Shown piece by piece: positions 11,131 through 23,800 of a DNA stretch of 64,000 nucleotides. The translations under genes and the position numbers were made by a program. Each line of letters opens with the position of its first letter. Position 1 is the first letter of the stretch. Where the stretch lies: NCBI GenBank assembly GCA_019055375.1, contig JAHQIW010005955.1, positions 1-64,000 of the forward strand, read 5' to 3'. The notes beneath the pieces were generated by a model. It saw only the letters and a program-made list of their open reading frames with translations, had not been told where the DNA came from and made no database searches. The DNA comes from Parelaphostrongylus tenuis (Eukaryota; Nematoda; Chromadorea; Rhabditida; Metastrongylidae).

Positions 11131-14077
11131 TTACAAGGAGCATAGCCCAATGTTTTTCTGGCAATTGTTGGAACCACCAGGGCAGGCGCTGCATGCTGCA
11201 CCAATGGTGTAAATAGTCGATCCAATCACATTCACTCTGAAGCGACAGAACAAGCTCACAAATTTCAAGTGAACATCAATGCGCCAAAGTCTTCACGGAG
11301 CTCGGTACATGCACGAAGTGAAATAGAAATCATTACAAAGACGTGTAGCGCAGCCAACGTATCTATTCGTTCCCCAGATTACCTGCAAGAAATTGTGAAT
11401 AGCGCATGACTTTGAATGTTGATTGTTTCAGAAGCCTGTGCTACGAATTTCAAATGCAGAAAATTAGCTAGTTTGGCTCACTTAAAAATTCTCGTTTCCT
11501 TGAGGTAATCAATCTGTATGAGGTAGTGAAACAAAAAACGACGTTCCTGGCCGAGCTTTTCGTTGAAGTGGAGTGATTGAGTATAATTGACGTGGTGGAT
11601 ACGAATGATTGTTTCTGCTCACGCGCATAGTAATCGAGCTTTTGAAAGAGGAGAAGACATACCTTAGATACACTAGTCATCGGCCTAGACCTGCGTCGAG
11701 CTAGACGAGAGGTAAATATCATGTTTGAAGGAATACCATTTGATGCGAGTTCACTTATAAACGTTGTAATTGCCTGAGTTGGGAGGAATAAAATGGAAGA
11801 ACTAGACTGTGTTGAGACCACCACCTGGCCACTATTACAACTTGGATGGAAATGCGGAGAAGTACACCATTTACATTCTGAAGAGCTCCCAAAACGTCAG
11901 TAGCATTTCCTGTGAGAACATGGACGTTTTCCTGGTATCCGAGTCGAGTAGATGGTGGAGATTCTCGCCCAGTACACGATCTAACACTGGCATGAGCAAA
12001 TGCCTCCGCACAACAATCATATTCCTAAATTATGACGAATATTTCAAAAATTGTATGCAGAGAGAGGTACGATAGCGGGTGAAGCAAACCTTACCAACAG
12101 ATACATCCCCGAAGACGGTGGTGCAAACTCACCAGGATGTTCGGCGTTTACAGCTTCACCTCTTGCGACTATCGATCTTAACAAACGTATGTTTTTGCAA
12201 TGACTTTGTGAATTTTCGATCGTATTCCATTTGTCGAAAATTTCAAATATCACTATTAAGCTTTTATCACTATGATAATGAAACACCTGAAGTTATTGTG
12301 CATTCCCAGCGCTGTCTCTCTGAAAATAGAGCCAAATGCCCTGCTTGGACAAATTGTGCCTTTTCTGCTAGTTGTCGATGTTGGTGGTGATACAATCGAT
12401 GTGTTTGATACTGTTGTTGTTGGCGGTTTTGTCGTTCGTGATTTTTCATTTATCGTAGTTTTTCTTACATCATACACACAGAGACCAGATTCACAAAAGG
12501 CTGGTGTGAATGCAATGCAATCGTTTGTTATCTTGACATGGTTCTCCAGGAGTGTAAATTGTTGTTCCAGGTTGTACAATACTGAAATTATGTTTTAGAA
12601 TGCCTCATAGCTAGGTCAGAAGTGTTCGCTTAGAGTTACTTACGGATGAGAGAAGATACATGAAACTGCAAAGTTTTCACTACATTGAGTGCGTGAACAC
12701 CCAACAGCATTTGATATTGCATGAATCACCTAAAAATGTCCAATAATAAATTGTTTTCCATTGACGCTTTGCGAGTATACTGACATTAGCAAAGGCAATC
12801 CGATCTTTTCCGTTATAGACAGTATTATTTGGCCACATGGTGCCTATGGCGTTGAATGTGGTCCAGAATTCAATTGCTCTCTCAATAACGTTGTCTAGCG
12901 ACACGTGACCCTGACTAAATTATCAAATCAGAAAATCGAAAAATGGGAGCATAAAAACATGAAAACAATTCTAGGACGTAGGCATCTTTGAAGATGCTCA
13001 CAGCCTTGAATAATTAGTGTCATTTGAAGTAGACGTTTCGTCTGGGCAGCCTTGCACCGCTCTTTGACTCATGTTCTCCAGATTGCAATCCCATTGCTGC
13101 AAAACTAAACATTATGTCGTCGGTCTCATTTATTGAGATGAATTATATTACAAAAAATGTTTTCGTGAGGATAGTGTAAAATCTTCCGGGCTTTCGTTTA
13201 CCTACTTGGAAATTGATGGCTCTCTTGAATTATTAGTGGAACTGCGGCATAGTTTCCGATCGCTTGTCTCGCGCAAGTGTCATTCTGTTGACGCGAACCA
13301 CAAACACACAAGTCTACCATATTAGTAGTCATCTACGTAGACGCTTGTATTTTCTTAAAGTCCATTCCATTATTAGTTCCACCATATGTCATCTGCTCTT
13401 CCTGTTGCGTGACCGGAACATTTGGGTTTTGATGTCGACGTATATGTTTTGAGATTCTGTATAGGATAGCCTACGATGATTTGAGCTGCTCAGATTGACT
13501 TGACGCTGTGTTTACCAATTGTATATCGAAGACTACTTTTTAAAGCTTTGTGATCAGTAAGTGTTTTGACGTTGGATGTCAATTCATTATCCATGGCATA
13601 ATAGGGCCCAGTAGGAATCTTTGAAGTTTGTTTCAGGCTCGTAAGTTTAAGACGCTAAAGTACATAAAACTTACCAATTTATTCATGTAACTAGCAGATG
13701 GCAAGCGATCCGTTAATTCAAATTGTCCCAACGCAACTTGGGAGCGTATTTGATTGATAAAATTGAGAGCTTCCTGTCTGATTTCGTCGCTCATTGTCAA
13801 ATCAGAGCATGAAAATGCTTAAATAAACGAACAATTTAGATCTTATTGAGATGAATTCCCTCTTTAAGAGATGATCGTCTTGAGTTCTTTACTGTAACAA
13901 AGAAATGAACAAATTCCAAACATTTACGTTTTTGAAATCCACCACTGGAAAGACTAGATCGAAACAGCTGAAAAATTTCTTGTTCATTTATCTCAGTATA
14001 AACGATACATAGATTAAACGCTAACTTACCGCTACACAAAGTGCCAATATTATAAGTCGTGACATTTTGGGAGGCAT
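11131..14077 (-). CDS. two-domain CAP/SCP-TAPS secreted protein (ASP-like), 12 exons, one frameshift
   Basis: Predicted secreted CAP-superfamily protein of the Ancylostoma-secreted-protein type. Exons, 5' to 3' on the minus strand: 14077-14030, 13967-13928, 13817-13675, 13096-13002, 12914-12785, 12729-12644, 12581-12287, 12176-12095, 12024-11875, 11773-11663, 11382-11297, 11236-11131. All introns are GT-AG and phases agree throughout. Exon 1 gives a signal peptide (LIILALCVA core). CAP domain 1 spans exons 3-6, with MSDEIRQ, QWDCNLENM and NAVGCSRTQC. A Cys-poor, Thr/Pro-rich linker follows in exon 7. Domain 2 spans exons 8-11, with EYDCCAEAF, SNGIPSNM and VIWGTNRYVGC, and exon 12 adds a Cys-rich tail ending GLCSL. 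Length is about 456 residues, near the usual two-domain ASP size. One extra base in an A run at about 12523-12529 shifts exon 7, so the gene is broken or the base is an error. Family role: secreted in hookworm development and host contact; function here is inferred. Confidence 0.85.
12523..12529 (-). other. single-base frameshift in ASP exon 7
   Basis: Entering exon 7 in the phase set by exon 6 gives IYTPGEPC and then reaches a stop after about 16 further codons. One base later, in the next frame, the expected continuation appears (a Cys-containing block, then ESGLC), and this frame carries the exon to the correct phase for exon 8. The break lies in AACAAACG, where one A is extra. It may be a true mutation or a homopolymer sequencing error. 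Confidence 0.8.
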
Positions 14078-14340
14078 ACGGTGCCCAAATGTTGGCAGTC
14101 GCTCTTTTAAACGTTTGCGACAGTCTCAAATATTCAAATTTCTTCTCATGGTCGTGTAAAACAAAATATTTGAATAAGCCTAGTAATTTTTGTGTGTCTG
14201 CTGTATTTCATTGTGACACTGAGGATTTGTTCTGGGCATAGCGTTCAGTAGGTAATTCAATCCTTACTACATTCATAATAATCAATCAAAAGAACATGCT
14301 GAATTTGAAATAGCACCCCTTTCAACCATCATCTTGACCA
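14078..14340 (-). promoter_or_regulatory. 5' flank of the ASP gene, present in three copies
   Basis: The roughly 260 bases upstream of the ASP start recur at 30790-31050 and 35643-35920, with shared words such as CGTTTGCG, CAAATATTC, TGTATTTCATTG and AATCAAAAGAACAT. In the first two copies the signal-peptide exon follows; in the third it does not. No clear TATA box or trans-splice site was identified, so promoter content is inferred from position only. Confidence 0.45.
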
Positions 14341-14446
14341 TCCATATATTGAAAATTACAAATTACACAAAAGATAGAAATATGCAGGATATTCTTTCAT
14401 TTTCCTGAGATTTTCTTACACATGATGGAACAAATAAAATGGATTA

Positions 14447-14730
14447 AAAGCTCTCGGCATTGATCAATCTTGAGAGATCGCCTTACATTCGTCTATATCT
14501 AACATCTTTTGAAGTGGCTGAATGTATATCTGGCTTTTCCAATCACTCGCAGTGGCATGGCAGTGTATCAAGTCACTGATTCTATCCTTCTAGACAAGTC
14601 GACTACCAGTTCCCCGATTCCAGAGCGATGGACGGTTTGTTGAACCTCCAGCGTGAGATCGAACCATTTACCACCAACTCAGTCTTAGGCTCTAAAAAAG
14701 GTGAAACCGTCGAAACGTAAGTCGTTGAAA
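14447..14730 (+). repeat. SINE-like repeat family F, copy 1, ending in a hammerhead-like motif
   Basis: Shares an ordered series of words with 19773-20040, 31195-31410, 36025-36305, 46439-46650 and 52724-52990: CTCTCGGCxTTGATC, TGxATGTATATCTGGCTTTTCCA, CTAGACAAG, GATGGACGGxTTGTTGAA and GAGATCGAACCA. Read on the minus strand the last is TGGTTCGATCTC, close to a polymerase III B box. No coding potential. Copies 1 and 4 end in a hammerhead-like motif. Confidence 0.6.
14686..14722 (+). ncRNA. hammerhead-like motif at the end of a family F repeat
   Basis: AGGCT is followed by CTAAAAA, a GGTGAAACC-type hairpin, GTCGAAACGT and AAGTC. The GAAAC half and a potential stem II are intact; the CUGANGA core is altered to CUAAAAA. 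It is probably inactive, but its position matches the motif at 36267-36301. Confidence 0.45.
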
Positions 14731-14879
14731 CCGTATATATTGTATTATCCGTATGGTGCTGAGTGAAACGTCTGTTAAGAACCTCATGTCCATTGTTTAG
14801 GGAGATTAGAGAATGATTTGATTAATGATCAGGGTGATCGGTAGGGTACCCTGGAGAAGCAAAAACAATTACGATACTT

Positions 14880-15780
14880 ATATGTTAGACGGCGACAAAT
14901 TTTTAAACTGATCGGATTGGCTGACAAGACGTTTTCAAAGGAGTGTTAGAGATTATTCGAAATCTTGAATTTCTGACTAGAGCTATAGTGATCAGTTTTT
15001 AGAAATATCCTTTTGTAAGGCTGTAGAATCCAAATGAAATCATCTTTTACGAAACCACATGTTTTTTCTTCTCTCGCTGGTATTGCGCTATACAAAACTC
15101 CTCTCTTAAGGTTCTGGCACTCATTCATAGCGCAAGCATTGAGAAACTCAAAAAATAATGTATGCTTTTCAAAAAGGCTCTTTCGATAACTCTGTAGGAG
15201 AAAGAAAATATTTGCGCTCTAAGCCTCGCCGGACGGAGCTCTTTCTTCAGACTATTCGTAACCATTCGATGTCGTACGTCTCACTGGTTCCAACATTCCG
15301 CTAATTTTCTGAAAATACCATTTAGCAATGAAAACCGATCGAGTTTCACATTTTCAACGGCTTTGTTCGGCGGCTAATTCACGGAGCAGTAGGAGTGGAG
15401 GGGGTAGGGGAGGGAGGTGGGGCGGTTGATCGCGCTTGAAATATTGTTATTCAATTGGGAATCTTTTCGCCGCATCGACTAAACTTCAAATACAGAAGTA
15501 TGGTTCTGACTGTACGGTAAATCTTTTACACGCTGATATGCTGTTCGTGCTTCTGGCGAATTAAACGCGTGATAAAATTCAGGACGAAAAGCGAGTGTGA
15601 AAAAATGTTATTCTGGATTTCACAGCGCTATGAAGAGGTGTTTTGAAAAACCGGCAATATGCAGTTGTAGGCAGAGATCAAAATTTTTGAATGATTACTA
15701 AGAATTCTAAGAGATATTCCTGTTCAACGAACGACATCGGTTTATAAACTTGTCCCGCCTGTCATATAAGTTCCACAATC
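14880..15780. mobile_element. insertion in duplication copy A, carrying a family C repeat
   Basis: The flanking sequence (AAGCAAxxACxAxTACG on the left, AGCAATGAATCGCCTGTCAAAAATG on the right) is nearly contiguous in the paralogous copy at 36436-36460, so about 900 bases were gained here or lost there. The right half (15290-15770) is family C. The left half includes a 60-codon minus frame without a domain. Confidence 0.5.
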
Positions 15781-15784
15781 ACTA

Positions 15785-18700
15785 AGCAATGAATCGCCTG
15801 TCAAAAATGACACTGTGCACTGCTTGCGATGCCATCGGTAACTCTCATCAATATTTCAATTATGATGTGTTATGGTGCTCCATCTATGTGTCTACAGTCC
15901 TTTCAAAATCAAGTTTTCACTACAAAATCAACAATAATTATTTTGTGAAGTTGAAAGGACAAATTACCTAATGCGGAAGCAAAATGTAGGCCATTTTCAG
16001 AATAGTCCAAGGCTTAAGAAGGTCTTTCTATAAAGCAGGTCAAGTGCTAAGATATTCAATTCTTAAGCTGCTGAAGACTACAAGAAAAAGGAAATAAGAA
16101 AAAACTGCTCAAGAGCACATGTTCTATTTTCTCAACCGCATGGCCTTCCCGTTGAAACAGCGTGATTCTTAAGACACAGAGGCTTTGTCTTTGGTAAGAA
16201 AAACCCTTATAGAGGTGTCCATGGTGATACTGTCCTATATCATTACGATAATCCTTCCTCGAGCTTTAATTTTTTTATCAAAAATACCCTTGTTACATTG
16301 CCGAGCTCCATTTAAAAGTGTCTTGTTTACAGGTGACGCCGCGCGGGCCTGTACAAAAGAAAACTGTTAAGAAATTGTTTGGTACGAATCAATCAGATGT
16401 CGTGAAGATAATATCAAAGCATACTTTATTGCAATTTATATTGGTCTGGAACTAAGACAAAGGCTTTTCTCAGTGGTGAGCTTTTCGCAACATTAGTAAG
16501 TAATTTCTTAGAAAGTAGGGATTGCTTTCGACAGATTTCAGCACTGTAATAATCTTTGAATCAGTCTAATAAAGAAAAAACTCACAAGATAAACATATGT
16601 GCAGCGAAAATGGATAGATTAAAAGCGAATCTTTGGTGTTGCTTGAGAACAATCTTGCGTTGTAGATCAACAAAACAGGCATATGATGAGTGTACTTATC
16701 ATGAAAACGCGACAGTTTTCAGCTATTCACAGAATAGTCTGTAAACACCGCTGCAGAACCTCCATAGTCAGAAAGTATCGACAACAATTTTTATTTTCCT
16801 CGTAACTAGCAAAATAATAAGCAAAATGATTCTTTTTTGGAATCTCACAATCATGAGTCAATTTTTTTGCCTACTGCTTCTTTATATGTATTTGAATTCG
16901 AATCGTGAATTTCGCAAGCATTCTTTATTTCAGACTCAAGAGCACTTCTCCGCATTCCGGATTGAATCTCCGTAAAATTCGCTGACATGAATCAAGGCAT
17001 AACGTAATAAACTTAAGAATTTGATTTGGTGTATTGGATGTTATGGAGGGCTCATAAGCTTTTAAATACAATTGTAATTGATAAGAATCAAACTAATGAA
17101 TATTAAGCCCTAAAGAGATTTTGATAAATGTCCAAAGAAATATTATCTTACTCTTCTAATCGTGAGAGTCGAGTATTTCAAGATTTGATTTTGTTAATTA
17201 TCTCATATTCGAAATAAGTGTCATGGTTTATAAAATAACTTAGTAATATAACGATCGTCATATTCGAAATAAATTCTATGGATTTTAGCATTTTAAAAGA
17301 ATTTACGAGTGCGATTTAAATCAGTTGCCGGTTACAGTATGATTTAGTGCATTTGTGATTGCTACGCTAGAAGTGAATTCCATGAATTTTGAGGTAGTTG
17401 AGTAAACACTAAGATTAGCCGAAATAATCTACTCTATACTCGATAAACATATTGTTTGCAATTATTCAAATTTTACCGCAACGGTTGGATTATAGTTTCT
17501 AAAAAGTGCTCTTCATCAACATTGATGATAGAGTAACAGTAGTCACATCCAGTAAATAGTATAAATGCAGACCATACAGTCACCGTTTGTTTCATTTAGC
17601 AAGCTTCTGTATGTCGTGTACTCAAAGATCTTGTTTTGCGAAAAAGATTAGCCAGTTCTAAAGGCACTTGCTTGAAAACAGATGGCCTAACTGTAAATTT
17701 CGAAGCCACCTAGAAAGCAGAAGAAATGGTAGAGGAGGATTCTGCTGGTTTCGACTGGAATCAACATAACGTGACCGCGCTTCCTGTGACATCCCAGTAG
17801 ATCGGAATAAATTTTAGCGCAGTGACGTTCACAAAGCCAAGGTTTGATCGTAATTTTGAGTTTTGTGTACTATATAATTTTATTTTCATCACCAACAAGT
17901 TGTGAAATGCAATTACGTGAATCTTGAGATACGAGCAGAACTTGGACGCCGACGTTTTCGTGTCACAAAGTTGAACCGCCACTGTTGTTTCCGAGGAGGC
18001 GAAAGCGCCACGGAACTCTCACGGCCTCGCTTTGTCTTCCACCGTGTTCAAATCGAAAGCAAGCAGGGAAATGAGTAACAAGAAGAAACTGACGGTGATC
18101 GAACTCTACTGAGCAATTGCAGTGTACTGAGAAGAAACTATTGAAGCTTTGCGAGTGCTATATTCTCTCGTTGATGAATGATATTAAGCCTCCGCATATG
18201 TCTTGACACTGATGAAAATACACCTATTTTATTAATCAGAAGTAATTAAAATTCCTCAATAACACTGTTCAGAGGATTTAAAGAAGGTTGTCAATCCTCG
18301 ACGTAAGTGATTGATGTTTCAAAAAATCATCTTGCTCAGAAAGTCTTCAGTGATTGGACGAGGTGGTAGTTAGAACGGCGATAAGTCAGGACTGTACGGT
18401 GGATGATCCACCAACTCCCAGCACAGTTTGGCAAACTTCCTCATTGTTAATTTATCGGCATGAGTCCTGCGTTGTCTTCAAGCATGACGAGATTGCGCCG
18501 ACGTCGAGTGATAGTGCCCTATAAAAGCTGTCCAGGCGTTCACAGTAGTGCGTAGTGCTTGGCGCTGATTGTCTCTCCGGCTGTCAGCAAGTTTCAGTGA
18601 ATTAGCCCAGTCCGGTCCCAGAAGATGATGAGCATTACCTTTAGCGCGAATCGATATTAACGTGCGGTTAGAGTTTTCAAGCTCCTCGTTGGCCTGATGG

Positions 18701-18920
18701 CAACTATTCATTTAGACGACGTTGGCTTTTGAAAAAGAATCCACTTTTCTTCGACAGTGATAATCTTGGCCAGAAAACGAGGGCGAAGATGGCGATGAAG
18801 TAGTCTTCGAGCATTCTTCTTCAGTCTGCGTATCTGTGTTTGAGTGGGCTTGCGTGAAATCCGTCGACTTTTCTAGTGCGACACCTGTGATAAGAAGTTT
18901 TACAGAGGATATCAAGATAG
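15785..18920. repeat. segmental duplication, distal part of copy A
   Basis: Blocks at 15790-15930, 16020-16370, 16500-16880, 16990-17650, 17830-18110 and 18120-18900 have ordered counterparts at 36440-36600, 36680-37040, 37250-37600, 38025-38600, 38880-39130 and 39140-39880. An example is GTAGGTGACGCCGCGC near 16330 and 37020. The blocks are strongly diverged, so the duplication is old. No gene other than the mariner relic was recognised in it. Confidence 0.65.
18290..18915 (-). pseudogene. mariner-family transposase relic 1
   Basis: Minus-strand fragments in shifting frames match mariner DDE transposase in the right order. FLAKIITVEEKWILF (about 18735-18785) corresponds to the second catalytic block, normally T-x-DE-KW, here with Glu in place of the catalytic Asp. 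HPPYSPDLSP (about 18375-18405) is the conserved stretch carrying the third catalytic Asp. Frame changes and stops separate the blocks, so no transposase can be made. The paralogue at 39.3-39.9 kb sits at the same place in the duplicated segment, so the insertion predates that duplication. Confidence 0.8.
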
Positions 18921-19139
18921 ATGGTTCCCAGCGGCTATTTGCGTATTAAAAAAGAAGATTTGTTTCAGCATCAATGAATCCATTTGTATTCACGTTGTAT
19001 GAAGAAGTTAGTCCTACTATATATCCAAGGCTGCAAACCGATTACTTGCTAAAAATAAGGTGGTTTATGCTCTAATGTTTCTTAAATCTTTTGACTTCAT
19101 TCACAAATATTGTAAAATTGAGAAATCCGTGATACTAAA

Positions 19140-19765
19140 GCCAAACTGAGAGGTTGGTTTTCCAACACACTCTTTGTTTCACACTCGCTATTCGCCTTTA
19201 TTTTCATCACACATATAAATCGCTGGTATTATGAAAAGCATGTCAGCGTTTGGAGAAATTTCCGTAGTATCAGAATCATGAGTTTTTATCTCAAGTTTTT
19301 GTCTTTGACATGAAGAAATCCTTGAACGTCATCAGAGTCGTATTTAGCGGAATTTATATGGCGCCAGATGATCGCAGGTAGCACCTATTTTGCTTTCAGC
19401 CTCATAATCTCAGTGTAATCTCTATCAGTGATTAGGTGGTGATGATATGAAATCAATACTGAAAGCACTTGAGACCTTCTGAATGTCGCCAAGGTGAAGT
19501 AATGTTGATAGTGATCATAGTGTTGATTGATGTATTTATTCCTATCAATGCACAATAATAAATATCCTAGCGTTGTGCTTATTTTCTCGAAATACCGTTA
19601 GGAGAGCAAGTGGTCAAATTTACATTTTTGGTGACTTTCTTTACCGGTCAACTCACGGGGCGGCGATAACGGGGTTATCGAGCGCGTTTGATAAATTTTT
19701 ATTCAATCGGGGATTTTTTCACCGCATTGATAGAAACTTCTAGATAAAAGGTGGATTCTGATAAA
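19140..19765. repeat. family C repeat, inverted pair
   Basis: 19140-19300 matches the 3' part of family C on the minus strand (GACGGAAATTTCTC-type and GCGAGTGTGAAAC words), and 19575-19765 matches the 5' part on the plus strand (TTATTTTCTCGAAATACCGTTAG). The head-to-head layout suggests a foldback or rearranged copy. Confidence 0.45.
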
Positions 19766-19772
19766 AAAAAAG

Positions 19773-20040
19773 GATAAAGCTCTCGGCGTTGATCAATCCC
19801 TGAGGGATGCTCCATGCATTCGACTTCAATTTTTAACTTCGTTTGAGGTGATTGAATGCATATCTGGCCTTTACAATGAATCGCGGAGGCCTCCCGCTGA
19901 ACCCAGTCAGTGCTGCTTATCCTCCCAGACAAGTCTGAGACCTGTCTGGTACCAATTTACCGACCCCAAAGGGATGGATGGCTTGGTGAGCCATGAGCGC
20001 GAGATCGAACCATTGACCTCGTGTGCGACGCAGGGCAGGG
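19773..20040 (+). repeat. SINE-like repeat family F, copy 2
   Basis: The best-preserved family F copy: CTCTCGGCGTTGATCAATCC at the left, CCTCCCAGACAAGTCTGAGA in the middle, and GCGAGATCGAACCATTGACC at the right. The hammerhead-like tail seen in copies 1 and 4 is not evident here. Confidence 0.6.
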
Positions 20041-20049
20041 CTGGCTCCC

Positions 20050-20820
20050 GTTTTCAAACATACAAACAAAGATTCTGGAAACCTGCACACATGACAAAAG
20101 TGCTTATCACGCAAAATAAACATACACCGAATGATTAAAGTGTATGCACAGGAGAAGAAGAAAGAAACGACTAAGCTCGAGACAAAGAAGCTAATTTAAG
20201 TGGCTACGCAACGTCATCCACTCGGGAAAGTCAAAAACTGTAGAATTAGTCTTCAGTACAAACTTTCGCACCTAAATAAGATCAGTATTGATCAGATACT
20301 CAAATATTCAAATTATGCCGAGGTTAATAGGTAATCGGACCTGGGATTTATTGCTAAATAAGATCTTTTAGCTGCTATTGATATCGTGCGAAGTCGACGT
20401 ACTATTGATAGGCGATCAGAAAGAAGTGGTCTTGAAACTTTTATGGTAATTGTTGAACTCCCGGCTCCCATTCTACGTCTTCAGCTTATCCGCAGCCGCT
20501 TTAACAAGCAATTGTACAACTCAGAAAAATGTAGTGTGTGCAGGGAACAGAAGGGGGTTGTAAGAGCTCGGACACAACATATTTGATAACGCTTATATAT
20601 AATTTATAGAAATATCTTAGCTGTCCTCCCAAAGTTTTTTTTACGAATCATGCTAAGCAATGATTTGGCAGATACATGTGATTCGGCGACTTCGTCGTAA
20701 TCAGCGTCATTTTGCTCAATCACTCAGCGTTCATAATAAAAAAGGAGCGAACAACATTGATAAATTGTAGCCAAGTGAAATTATCGCTGGCCACTTGTTT
20801 TTAAATTGATGATTTGCGGC
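20050..20820. other. unassigned sequence
   Basis: No domain, spliceable exon or shared repeat was recognised. A 66-codon plus-strand frame at 20386-20586 has no recognisable features. Confidence 0.35.
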
Positions 20821-20823
20821 TGT

Positions 20824-23800
20824 TGTCACCTGTAACACCTGTCATCCCGTGGATCGTTGAGTGACTCGAGCGGGAACTAGAAGCAGTTTTTCCATATGGC
20901 GTGCAGGAGTAGCTTAGTGTGTTCTCCTCGTCCAAGGGATTCGTTGAGCATCATATCTTCCTTCTTAGCATTTCGTGGAGAAAACGGACCATCGGGTTAG
21001 TGGTCTCATGTAGAGCTCTCAATATCCCGAGGAGTACAGTTGGTGACAGCTTTCGTTTATCGGTTGTCGTTGAAGCGCACCACGTTTACGCCCATCTAAT
21101 TTTTGACAGCCTGGCTTGTAGAACGACGTCTTTGATCTTCAATCGATGACATAGGTCGCAACAACGGATCCTTTCTCTCATTTGCGAGATGCGGGATACT
21201 CCTAGCATCGACCTTTCGATTGAGCGTTCAATAACGGCAAGTGATCTTTCATGCTGCTTACTTAGCGAGCAAGTTTCTGTTGCATACGTTAGGGCATAAT
21301 AATCGTCAAGTTGAAAAGGTGTTCACGGATTCGGATGTTCTTCGTGCTCTTCACCGCATCATCGACGCTCATAAACGCTCCTCAAGCCGCTCGTTTCCTC
21401 CTGCTTTAATCTGGAGTTAGGTCGGTCATCATGTTGACTTCACAACCTAGGTAGACGTGACTGGAGCATTCAGAGATCTTCCTTTCTTCGAGTGTGAACG
21501 AGGCATTTACCTATCCGTTCTTCATATACATCGTTTTTCGTTGAAGGCCACTCAGTCCACAAGCGCTATCGAAATCGGTCAGTATTTGTTCTGCTTCGCT
21601 AAGGCGTGGTTTTATAAGGACGAAATCATTTGCGAAGCGAAGATGATTTAGATGTCGACCGTCAATTTTCACTCTAATATCATCCCATCTTAATGTTCGC
21701 ATGACATTTTGGAGGGTGGTAGTGTCAAAATTGGCGAAATACTTCTTTCTGTCGGACCTTTCTTTGTGGTTGATGATGATATCGTTGTAGAATGGTGATA
21801 TTCTGGTCGTGACATTTTTTATAGCTCACGAGGGATCGTTATGCACCAAGTAGGGACGCCCTGGTTGTCCAGAGCCTCTATAAGTGCATCTGTTTTACGA
21901 AATCAAAAGCTTTCTTCAAATTGATTAAAGTGAAACAAAGCGGTGGTTTGTACTCTCGTGAAACTTCAGTGAGTCTTGTAATTGTGTGGATGTGGTTTAT
22001 GGTACTAAATTCTTTTGGGAACCCTCGTTGTTCGCATCCCTGTCCTTCGTCTAGTGTTCTGTGTATCTTTTTTAGGGTAACGCGAGTGGAGTTTATAGAC
22101 AACGGACAGCAAACAGATTAAGCGATAGTTGCCTTTGTCGCGAAGATCACCCACTCCAAACAATAATACGGTCTTGCTGAATTTCCATTCATTGGAAACC
22201 GTGCATTCCGACAGGTGGCGAGTGAAGAGCCGAGCCATGATGTTGTTGAGAACTGGCGGTAGAGTTCTAGGTGTTCTTGTCTAATCCTGTCTAGATCGGG
22301 TTTTGTTCTATTCTTTACCGACGATATATCATGCCAAATTTCTGAAGGGAGGACCAGTGAAACGACATAGTCATCCTCTTTCAATTTATGTGAAGGTAAG
22401 AGGACATGGTTAAAAGAGACCCGTGTAACACTGGTGGATGATTTCCTCCAAAGCCTTTCTGGAAGCTGTAAGTGTCCCGTCAGGGTATCGGAGTGCAATC
22501 ATCTTGCTCTTATAGTTGGGCCTCGCTGGGCTTTGCGAATGCTCTTCCCAGCTTCCGCGGCTTCTGCCATAACTGCTCCTCGTCTCTGTTTGACGTCTTC
22601 TTTTGTCGCTTCTCTGCAGCGTTTCGCAAGTTTGGACGTAAGATTTCGGTTGCCTGTAGCTCGTGCGATTCCACGCTGAGGTACCAGCTCGAGTGTCTGC
22701 CGATACAAGCGTCTCTTCGACCTTAGGACTCTCGGCTTTCCCAGCGTTAACGTGAAGATTTTCAGCGAGCCAATCGCATTCTTCGTCGATGTTGTCGGCA
22801 ACGGTATGTTCCCAGAGCCGAGTAATGATTTAAATCATGTAAAGTAATGATAACATCCCAATTTATGGTTGTTCTGGGACTTCTTTGTTTTGATTTAGCG
22901 GCTTTCTCTTCTTCCGTGAAAAGCGAAAGTTGCGCGATTTTGGCGATGGTTTGAATCCGTGTTAAACTCAAGAACAAGAGCGACATCGGCCAAACAGAAC
23001 CTTCGATGTACTAAGATGTGTTCTATTTCGTTATGGTACTCTCGAATGGGAGACTCCCACGTCCACTGTTGAGAGCGAGATTTTTGGAATTGTGAGTTAA
23101 CACGGATGGTTTGGGTCGCCATGATAAACTCAGTTAGCCTTACATCCTGTTCATTCCATTTTAGTTCGTCGGTCTCCATGTTACGCTGTTCAGGCGTTCA
23201 TTTAGGTCCAATTTTAGCGTTAAAATCTTAGGCAATAACATTGAAGTATGTATCGCCTTTTCAGAAGAAATTTTTTAGGTCCATATAGAATACTTCGACT
23301 TTTTCTTCGACATAGCTCAATGTTAGTGCGCAAGCGACGAAGATGGTTAGTGCCGGCATTGATCCACATCGTTTCATCCGTACTCGCCCTGTTCTTGTTG
23401 TTGGCTGTTCAAATCAATCGATGCTTATGGTCAAATTTGATTTGGCAAGAGCCCCAACTCTACCGGCACCTCTACGATCGCAGGTGTCATGGAACAGTTC
23501 TTCTCTGGTGTCATAAACAGCTCGTAATGGACAGCGTCCTCTCGTCTCAGTCAGGCCAATGACTTTGTACCTGATCCTTTATGCTCGCTTTAGGTATTTC
23601 CACAGCGGATTCGTATGCAGGTGTTCGTGCTTCAAAGGTATAGAACGTCACTTCAATTTGTTTCGATTTTGGTAGCCTTGTTTGGCCCCCCAATTTTAGT
23701 GCCTCTCCGTACTCGCCCTGTCCGATGCTGCGGTCCCAGTGGCTCTTTCGGAGCCAAGGGATGAAGCCATAACTTAATGATGTTTTGAGTATTTTTGTAT

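Noticed and set aside
11809..12598. Plus-strand frames of 88-108 codons
   Set aside because: They are antisense to ASP exons 7-9, which are supported by splice sites, phases and family motifs.
13020..13060. AGACGTTTCGTCT as another hammerhead-like motif
   Set aside because: The word lies inside ASP exon 4, lacks a CUGANGA box and stem II, and is explained by coding sequence.
15785..17990. Frames of 60-73 codons as small genes conserved between the duplication copies
   Set aside because: The corresponding frames are not preserved between copies A and C, so sequence similarity there is not protein-driven.
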